This document shows, piece after piece, positions 55,691-64,000 of a DNA stretch of 64,000 nt. This stretch comes from Topomyia yanbarensis (Eukaryota > Arthropoda > Insecta > Diptera > Culicidae), in the NCBI RefSeq assembly GCF_030247195.1, contig NC_080672.1, positions 94,622,113-94,686,112 of the forward strand, in the 5' to 3' direction. A model generated the notes under the pieces. The model worked only from the letters and a program-made list of their open reading frames with translations. It did no database searches and was not told the origin of the DNA. The position numbers and the translations under genes were made by a program. Within the stretch, counting starts at the first letter, position 1, and every line of letters begins with the position of its first letter.

Positions 55691-56287
55691 ATTAAACTCT
55701 TCATATCTTCTAATACAAATACCCTCGAATAATTTATCGGACATACCATCTCAAAGAATATTTCAAGGTTATTTTAGTCTGAAACCAGATTTCTCTTGGT
55801 ACAGCGACAAAAAAAAAGTATTTGGTATTCAATTTGAGCCATCGAACCAACTAATATTTTTCATTATTATTCCAGAAGCTTTGGCAAAGTGGTACAGCTC
55901 TTCTTGGACCATGCATCCTAAAAGTTTTTTGCACTTTAAGGGGAAACCTTGTGTTTTAGAAATGGAAATTCCAAAATGTAGGTTTACCGATACCAATTTC
56001 CATACCTAACGTAACGCAACGGTATTCGTAATGGTGTATTTGTAGTGAGGATCCGTGTCGAAAGAATAGGTCTTCCTGCTTGATTCTAAAACTCAAAAGA
56101 CACGGAACTACAATTATACAAACAACGCTATGTACCCACCAAGGACAGATTCTTACATGCCAGTGCTAAATTTATAAATATTGACTTTAATGTCATGTTG
56201 CAAAAGCCTAGCAGAATTGACTATTTGTGTATTACTCGAAATTTAACGTTTCAAATGGGAAATAGAAATGTGCTGGAAATTTAAAAG

Positions 56288-56999
56288 ACTGAGCTTGAGC
56301 TTGTGCGACCACCCCTGACTGCTACTCCGTTATCGATCTGGACTAGCTGAAGTTACACAGGGAATCAGCAGATAATTATGCATGGGAATAGCGAAACATC
56401 TTTCAATGTGCAGCTCCTGGTAATCCTAAGTGTTTATCGATCAATACCGGCGCCGGCTAGGCCTGAACGCAGATTGCGGAAGGAAAGGGAAGGCAATGTT
56501 AGTCCGATACATGCTTTTGCTGGAGACCGTATATACTACTGCGCACTCCATAATGGGGTTTTCGATTGATTGACACCGGTGTAGTGGAGTGCACTGAAAC
56601 TGCACCATTTTTGCACTTTCTAGCAGAAGTGCAGACCACTGGGTATGTTCTATTGACACTTCTGCTAGAAAGTGCAAAACCAGTGCAATCCACTACACCG
56701 GTGTCAATCAATCGAAAATCCCATAAGTATCATGGGAGGAGGAGATATTTGTTAGTACGTATAGAAGTTGGATTATACATCTTCTTTACCGACGCCAGAA
56801 AGGTGACTCACTCCACTATCTGGACTAGATATCGATCCATCAACTCATGGACCGGGGGCCAACCGGCTTTACTTCCCTTCCGAAGGATGACGTGACCACA
56901 GATTTTATTACCTCAGAAAAATCTCAACGACCTCGGCTGGGATTGAACCCAGACCAACTGGAATAAGTGACGGTCACGCTTACCACTCAACCACCGGCT
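56288..56999 (-). mobile_element. tRNA-derived SINE, copy 2, with nested MITE
   Basis: A perfect 20-bp target duplication, ATGTGCTGGAAATTTAAAAG, flanks it at 56268-56287 and 57000-57019. The minus-strand 5' head near 56999 has GGTTGAGTGGTAAGCGTGAC (A box region) and GGGTTCAATCCC (B box). Without the 170-bp MITE and its 3-bp duplication the SINE is about 539 bp. The body aligns with copy 1 throughout. Confidence 0.9.
56554..56723. mobile_element. 170-bp MITE, copy 2, inside the SINE (target duplication TAA)
   Basis: The termini are TGGGGTTTTCGATTGATTGA and the inverse. TAA flanks it at 56551-56553 and 56724-56726. SINE copy 1 has the uninterrupted site (CACTCCACAAGTGTTACGGG near 31797), confirming insertion into the SINE. 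It lies in inverted orientation relative to 52201-52370. Confidence 0.88.
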
Positions 57000-57178
57000 A
57001 TGTGCTGGAAATTTAAAAGTAATATTAACTTTACTCTTAGAATATCACTACCAGTGAACTATGTGAATATAAAATGAACAGCTCAGAAAAAGTATTATTT
57101 CTACTCTTAGTCTGGATTCTACATCCACACCAGAAAGTAATTATTGTCCAGATGTGCGTGCATGGGATAATATCAGTA

Positions 57179-57500
57179 GGGTAGACGAGCCCTTATTCAT
57201 CTCATTAGTCAGGATATCACACTATTTCGATGATAACTCGACTTAGAGTTAATGGATTGCGCTTAAATAGGTATCAGCATCTTTGCTTCGTTCCTAAGAA
57301 GCAGCACAGTTTAAAATTTTTCCTGGGAAATGTAAAATACTCGCGTTTGAGCGAAGCGAAAAGTCGAGCACAACGTACCCTTATTCATCCTACCATTTGA
57401 GCTAATGCGTTGAATAGAGATAGCAGATACCGCTCTAACTAATGTGTTCAAATGGGTGAGATGAATAGAGGTGCTAAGATGAATTAGGGAGCAGTTACCC
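57179..57500. mobile_element. 322-bp MITE with TA target duplication, copy 2
   Basis: It is the same length as 4658-4979 with scattered differences, in the same orientation. TA flanks it at 57177-57178 and 57501-57502. Confidence 0.85.
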
Positions 57501-57889
57501 TATTATTACATTATATTATTCGCCTAAATTGATTCTATGTTAGAAATTGATCACACATGAATATTCGCTAGTGATATCTGATAACAAATTCGAGTAGTCG
57601 ACCGAGGACTAATGTGTTTTTTACAGTGTTTCAAAAATCACTCCAGTCAGCATGCGTTGAAAAAGCCATAGTTTGACAAAACATTAAAATCCATGATTTC
57701 ATCACTCATGGTTTTTTTGGCTCCTGAGGAGTGAAACCCGCCAAGGAGTGAAAACAGGTTGCTAGATTATAATTGCAGCATGCAGTTTTTATGCCCGAGC
57801 TCAATTTAGATTTTCAATTTTCATTTTATCAGGCGCAAAAGCAAAACAGATCATGGCGAAAGCTTCTTTTCGATAGACCTCGAAGGTCA

Positions 57890-58680
57890 TTTAGTGCTAT
57901 TTTAGCTATAAGTCGTTTTACGTCAAAAGAACGCGCTGAAATCGTAGCGCTTTACATTGAAAACGATCGTTCAGTAGTGAAAACTTCACCCTTTCCGGCG
58001 GAGTAAATAAACAAAATTGTCGAATTTGGGGGACACAGAACCCACACGTTATACATCAAACACCACTGCACGAGCAGAAAGTAACTGTTTTGGCCGGAGT
58101 GTGCTCCAAAAGAATCATCGGTCCTTATTTTTTCCAAAGAGGGAGAGACCATCGACAACGCACGCTACCGTTGGATTTTCGCGCACTTTGTCTGTCCACA
58201 AATGCAATAGAAAGGTCTGAAAACTTCTATTTTCAACAAGACGGGGCACCTTGCCACACCGCAATCTTGCGCAAGTTCTCGCAGAGCAAATTACCAGGAC
58301 GCGTTGTCTCAAAAAATAGTGTTTGGAATGGCCTCCTCGTTCTCCGGATACGATGCCAGACTTTTTTCTGTGGGGTTACTTGAAAAGTAAAGTGTATTCT
58401 AGCAATCCTAAGTACCTTGATGAATTCAAAGCTAATATACGAGCTGATATTGCTGCGATTAAACCCGAAGTGCTGTCCAATGTCATGCAAAATGCCCGCA
58501 AAAGAACTGCTTTTTGTGTATCAAATGGGGGTGGCTATTTAATCGACGTTGAATAATAAACCTGGTTTATAATAAATGGCATAAAATATCCTAAAAAAAC
58601 TTGTTTACTTCTGTAAACGGCTAAAAATGGCGGAGTTGTTCAATGTTGTAAAAGGATACATCCAGCTGGCGCACCCTGTA
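57890..58680 (+). pseudogene. mariner-type transposase remnant, internally deleted
   Basis: FTSKERAEIVALYIENDRSV near 57920 is the N-terminal helix-turn-helix start; the reading then jumps near 58010-58080 to the catalytic part. NFYFQQDGAPCHTA carries the second Asp (58225), and WPPRSPDTMPDFFLWGYLKS (58330) the third. The C-terminus AFCVSNGGGYLIDVE ends at the stop near 58556. Several frameshifts occur. The 3' terminal repeat GGCGCACCCTGTA ends at 58680; no matching 5' end was found. Confidence 0.72.
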
Positions 58681-59319
58681 CTTTCTGCTGGGATAATTGA
58701 GAAATTAAACATAGAAATCTTGAAGACCTGTTAGCAAAGCTTGAAATTAAATTCGGTCTATAAGCGGCGACAGAACAAGAATCACAAACCGGAGTGGACA
58801 GGAGGAGCCAAAACCAGGAGTGAAAACCAAAGAGTCAAAACCCACTTGGATTGCTTTGATTTTTTTACTCACTCCCAGAAACGTGCATAACAATGATTGG
58901 TTTCCACAGCTCCTTTGGAAACAGACTCCTTGGTGTGAAATGTGTGGTTTATTTGAAACACTGGTTTTTTATGGTATTTATGATGTTATACTTGAAATAC
59001 TTTTTTTCACGAAGTTAAAATAATCCGAAAAGTTTTGGTTGGAAAACTTGTATTAAGTCTACACAGGGTTAGAATGAGTCAAAAAGTGACAACTTTAGAA
59101 ATATGAGAATTTGGTTTCGTTTAGAATCAACAAAGAATCCAAAATCCATCACTAACTTTTGGTCTATATTTTCTTTGACTATAGTCATATACAAGCTGAC
59201 AAACTCCGTGATTGATCAAAGCCTGTTGAAATTGCATATTGAACTACCAATTGTATGATACTTGGGAGTAATACATTATACTCAAGGTGCAACCTAAAGA
59301 GACTAAGATTATAGTACGA

Positions 59320-59480
59320 TCAATAACGTAGATGGCCACGCTCATGCCGGTCACATTTGGGATGGGAAGGAATGTTAGTTCAACACTTGTGATTATTATT
59401 ACCGAGGAATTCTCTGCATCATCTATAAGTGTCGCAGGATAGGATTGGTGTTAGTACGTAGGGAGTTTAATCAGGATATA
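59320..59480 (-). repeat. Diverged fragment related to the SINE body
   Basis: GGGAAGGAATGTTAGTTCAA, TCTATAAGTGTCGCAGGA and GTGTTAGTACGTAGGGAG match, in order, the body of the SINEs at 31740-31850 and 56480-56775. The tRNA-like head is absent. Confidence 0.5.
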
Positions 59481-60103
59481 CATTGGTAGATATTGTGATT
59501 TTACTAAGTACTCACGCTCTTTGTCTTTTCATTTTATATCACAGTTTTCAGGTGTGCGACCTCCAGTAGAAATATGAATGCAATTCGTATAGGCATTTTA
59601 ATAATTTTTCTTTCGCGGGGCGTTACATAAAGGGATAAAGCTGCGTTGAATATAACAGAGGTGTATTCATCTATAGACAATATGATTTTAGCAATATGTA
59701 CGAAGTCGCTCGTGATAAATTTTCGAGAATTCACAACGAGCAATTTGAGCTTCGAACATCCGGCCATCGGGAGTATTGCTTCTTATTAACACTTACATAA
59801 TCATTTCAAGTTTGCAGTATAAAGCAAGCGTACAAAAAGTATAAAAGATATCCCAGATCAATGTGAAAAAATTTACTGCGCAATGTTAAAGGCAAGTTGG
59901 CATCTCCACTCTCCCTATCAGACACGTTCCCATAATTGGGTTAAATGCCAAATTGCAAACGACATGTTTATTATGCGTAATAAAAATATTAAACATAACG
60001 ACAAGGGCTTTTGATCCATCGACGGCACAGAAGAAGAATGGATGGGAGAACGGTAATACTGGCAAATATGAGCGGTTCAAGCTCGAACGAGTGACGCAGA
60101 GTA

Positions 60104-61028
60104 GGGGAGACCGAGGAGGGTTGAAACATTTTTTTGTTTTTATTAGATAAATCGACAAAAACTGTCATTCGATGATTGGTTATTTTTAAATTTCTTACTT
60201 TTATGTATGCTTTATCAAATTACGTCAGAATAACTGGCACAAATCATTAACAAAGCATCGATATATTGATTTTTTGTCTTTATTTAAACTCTCCTCATGC
60301 TGAGGTGAGTTGAAACAGTAACGAACGTGAGTTGAAACAAGTAACCAATTATTTAAATTATTATCAAAACGTTTTCTTAAGCATCAAATCCTACAATTGC
60401 GTGATTTTCATTCGTTCACACTAAAATAATTCCTTAGAATGACATGCGTTCTTATCAGTATTTTTCACAGTGTATATTTATATATAAACTGACACTTGTT
60501 TTGAAAATTAATGTTAGATTTTGGTTTCAAATGCAGGAATTTCTGCACTGATCCCAACAGTAATAACAGTAAGATACTTTACCTAACTACTTATTAACTA
60601 TAATTGTGAAATCAAAAAATTTGACACCCATTTTTCATATATTTAGTAATGTATTATTTTCCAACCACTTCCTCTAGTACATTACGCATTCATCAAAATG
60701 GTTGATATGACCAGTGATACTATTTATGACTACAAGTGATACGGGTTTATGGAAACAAGTAATTTGGTATCCATATCGGTAGTATTTGGTTCATTTTGAA
60801 TTATGGTTATTTCGCTCCAAGCTTCAGAAGCTGATAGGAGTAAACAAATAGAACAAATACGTATTCCATGGCTCTAAATGACCCAGAACTAATAAACTGT
60901 GAATAAAGAATCTTGATTATAATTATTAGTTCAGGAACGTTAATGTTATTATAACGTTACCATAAGACTATAAATTTATCATCGAGGAGAGTTGAAACAT
61001 GGTGTTTTAACTCTTCTAGGTCGAGAAG
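60104..61028. mobile_element. 925-bp inverted-repeat element with TA duplication
   Basis: The left end GGGGAGACCGAGGAGGGTTG is the imperfect inverse of the right end near 61003-61028 (TTTTAACTCTTCTAGGTCGA). TA flanks it at 60102-60103 and 61029-61030. GAGGAGAGTTGAAACA-like motifs recur internally (60303, 60331, 60984). No coding region was seen. Confidence 0.65.
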
Positions 61029-61030
61029 TA

Positions 61031-63793
61031 ACGCTTGATCCACAATTTACAATTTATACATTGCAAACATAGAAAAAAAAACGCATGCAACTCATAAATA
61101 TTAACTGTAAGAGTACATAATAATGATATTTTCATGATAAAACATCGCTTAATATCCTATTTTTACCAATTTGAAGAATATAACGAAAACTTACTTTTGC
61201 TCGTTTGTGTTCATAATTTACGGTAAAAACACACTACAAAACGAGTTCTACGACTAGCAGCAGTGTCTTTCACGCGTTCAAACGGTTCAAAGGTGCACGA
61301 AAAGTAAAAATATTACCCAATGGAGGTGCTAAATGGACAGAAAGGACAAATATTGCAATAAATCGAGTACGGGAGAAAATCGCACCAGCAGCAACGGTTA
61401 CAGCATAGTTTGCGTAAAATTATGGTACAAAAAGGCGAAAGATTTAAACTGAATAATATGAGCTGTTTCTCAAGTATGATGTCTTAATGGATGAATTCGG
61501 TTGATTAGCTTTGCTATTATTTGATTTCATTTTAGTGAAATTTTTTCTAAGATACATCTTGTATAGGGGTTGAGATGAATATTTATTGTGACAAACACCA
61601 CATGACAAGTACGAATTCAAGCTACGCAGTAAAATTGAAAATAGAGGAATTTATGACAGGTAAACCCAAACTTTGATCTCCACGATGTAAAATGACTCAG
61701 AAAGAGCCAGCGCAATGTATTCAGTAAAACGAATCGAATGCAATTCTATATAAAACCGGTAATTTACCGACGGTAAGTGCAGTTAAAATTTTGATTCTTT
61801 TTGAAGTACATCCCACCGGTTACAGTACCTTCGTATTCTCGTTAAATTATTAGATCATAATCTAGGATAGCGTTTCGAAGAACATTCGATCTCTCTCCCC
61901 ACCTTAAAATAACGCGTTTCGGAAGTTTCGCAGAACGTTTCCATGGGACGACTATATCTGAAGTTCAAGGTTTTCTAGCTTTCAAAATTCCGTTGCTACC
62001 CCCTATTTCACTCGGTTATTTATTCCAATCAACGCACCTCTCACAATCACAGCAACTCAGTAAAATGTGAAGTTTTGGCACCAGTTCCAGCAGGAAGTGG
62101 TAACAACAGCACAACATTTCACCCATTTCACCATACAATTATTATACTTTAAATGCAAAGAACGCACACACTGTATTGCGAAAACTTTTCACCACTGACG
62201 TCTCCAGCTCTGCTATATTCTTCGGCTAAAAATGCCATACTAGCAATTGGCGAGGATTCCACATTTCTGCACTGTAGCACTGTGGTCACGTCCACTCACT
62301 TTGTACGTTGTTATTTATTGTATTATTCGTTCATTCCGCTCTATCAAACTAATCAACTATTTCAATCAGCGTTCTGGACTAGTGCTTCTCGGTGGTGTCC
62401 AAATTACTCCTAAGCCACAGAATTGAACTAAACTCGAAAAGACGCTGACAGAATCAATACTAGATGGAAACTCGCAATTTGCATCTCCGACTGTATGTCC
62501 ACACGTTTGTTTTCACACGGCTTTTCTAGGGTCATACGTTCCTGGTGACTCACTCAATGAATATGACCTCTTCACTTTCCTCGCTTAACAGGTAGCTGAA
62601 GCGAGGAGATCCTCCTTATCAGGGAGGATTATACGACGTCACTCCAAAGATAGGTTGCATGCTTTACACCTTCACACCAGGGGACAAACTTTGCAACTCA
62701 ATATGCAACAATAAAAACACGAATACCGACTGGTCGCGGTGGAGCAGCAATGACAAAGATCTGTGTGTGTTTTTTTAGCTAATGAGAAACCAACCGTAAC
62801 GTGTAGTAGATATAGTCGAAGTGCACAAGCAGAGAGATGGAAACTTTTAACGGTAGGTAATAATTTTACTTGTTCAATGGTAGTACATACTAATACAGGG
62901 AGGGGATAGATTTGCTTTACCAACAGCTTGCTGGCTATAGGGAACGATTCGGTTTGGTGGAATGGATAACTGCAAGGGTCGTAATTTTTCTCGATAGAAG
63001 AAATACGAGCTGTTGGCTTCAGCCTGTGCGGGAGCAAAAGTTTGAAAGGAGTGCATTTGATCCCATGTCTGGAAGGCATCATCGGATTTTTATGATATCC
63101 GCACAACTTGTAGCTTGATTACGATTTAATTGGGATCACTACGAAAATAGGTACTAAAATATATAGACACGAAAGGTGCACTGTAGGTATACTTTGAAGT
63201 CCCATCTACTAAATATGCAACTTATCAGGATAATCAATTCCTTTCAAATGAACACATGTACTTAGAAATAAAAAAAAGTTAAATTTCATGACTGACGGAG
63301 TAGTGAAATCTAAAAGTAAATTCTCGTATTTTCTCATGTAAAATAAATATACGCGATCGTTAATGGAATATTTCTAGAAAGGACTGCCGCCCAACAAAAG
63401 TTATTATCCGTTTTGTACTACTCAAATCTTCAATCACCAGTTTCCTATTGCTCAACTCCTAGCTTATGCATAATAAACAAAAATACTAAGCATGAGCTAA
63501 GGAGACACATACAATGTTTTCTATTCCATGTATGCAGACCGGCTAATGGTGACTGGGATGTACGAGGTTGACATTACGCATCTTGATGCGAAAAATGTTT
63601 CTGGGAACCATGTTCTACTTACAGATAGTACCTCACCCCGCCAGCTACAGCCATTTTGGCAATGCCCTCATGAGGGTTGGGGATGACGGACACGCTAGAC
63701 GGAGAGCGAAAGGTTTTTCGAGGGCTAAAAGCGGGAGCAACTGTTGGGAACCTGAATTCCGACCGCATTTCTACATACCGGTAGTGACCGGTT
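61031..63793. other. Non-coding stretch, nothing recognised
   Basis: No gene, element terminus or RNA is recognised. A plus-strand TATATAAAA-like box lies near 61748, and a small inverted repeat, ATCCTCC / GGAGGAT, lies near 62610-62632. Upstream Wnk exons could be in this region or beyond the window. Confidence 0.35.
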
Positions 63794-63963
63794 CACAGTG
63801 GTCAGAAATGTCAAAAACGTGAACTTAATGCCTAATTTTAATTTTTATCAGGTTGTGGGGAATATTCTTACGAACAATTCGTCCAAAGACACCCTGTGAA
63901 TATATTCGATGGTTTGACCTGTAGTGAATTAAGTTCACGTTTTTGGGGTTCCCGACCACTGTG
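63794..63963. mobile_element. 170-bp MITE, CACAGTGGTC termini
   Basis: It begins CACAGTGGTCAGAAATGTCA then AAAACGTGAACTTAAT. It ends with ATTAAGTTCACGTTTTTGGG and CGACCACTGTG, an inverted repeat of about 35 bp with a few differences. CAGTGG-type ends recall hAT, but no clean duplication is visible. Confidence 0.65.
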
Positions 63964-64000
63964 CAGCTGTACCGCGTGATCGGTATAATCTGGGTGGAAG

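Noticed and set aside
61745..61800. TATATAAAA box as a promoter
   Set aside because: It points along the plus strand, where no gene follows within the window; Wnk is on the other strand.

Overview
The window is eukaryotic, intron-containing DNA from an insect, most likely a culicine mosquito (Aedes or Culex type). This rests on a ZAD zinc-finger gene (an arthropod family), an insect WNK kinase gene rich in CAG/CAA repeats, and a dense population of R1-type, LOA/I-type, RTE-type, BEL/Pao and Ty3/gypsy retroelements, tRNA-derived SINEs and many short inverted-repeat elements. The species is inferred; nothing in the sequence names it.

Two host genes are supported, both on the minus strand. The first (5707-8064) encodes a ZAD / AT-hook / four-C2H2-finger DNA-binding protein in two coding exons. 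The second is a Wnk-type Ser/Thr kinase whose nine visible coding exons run from 51039 down to the stop at 14146. All splice phases agree, giving about 2,595 codons, and the N-terminal start lies upstream of the exons I can identify. Six of its introns are 57-67 bp. The other two are about 15.7 kb (30796-46499) and 13.0 kb (14661-27676) and are filled with nested transposable elements.

Layout. 360-3716: 5'-truncated R1-type element (minus). 4085-5409: a dispersed repeat and two MITEs. 5484-8064: ZAD gene. 8484-9144: inverted-repeat element with an array of a 10-bp motif. 9950-12530: decayed BEL/Pao element. 12550-14145: probable Wnk 3' flank and UTR. 14661-27676: Wnk intron holding an LOA/I-type element (minus) split by a Harbinger-like DNA element, itself holding a long inverted repeat split by a TA-flanked MITE, followed by RTE/CR1-like and LOA/I-type remnants. 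27677-30795: three Wnk exons. 30796-46499: Wnk intron with a SINE, a Ty3/gypsy fragment, a nearly complete LOA/I-type element, BEL gag remnants, a second R1-type copy and a palindromic-motif repeat. 46500-51039: five Wnk exons including the kinase domain. 51040-64000: upstream DNA without a recognised host gene, holding MITEs, an RTE 5' fragment, a histone H2A pseudogene, Tc1- and mariner-type transposase remnants, a second SINE and further inverted-repeat elements.

The host genes do not form an operon or pathway. Wnk is expected to act on Fray/SPAK/OSR1 kinases and cation-chloride cotransporters; the ZAD protein is expected to be a nuclear regulator. I found no convincing new biological system. 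What stands out is the readable insertion history: perfect target-site duplications, empty sites preserved in sister copies, and at least four levels of nesting.
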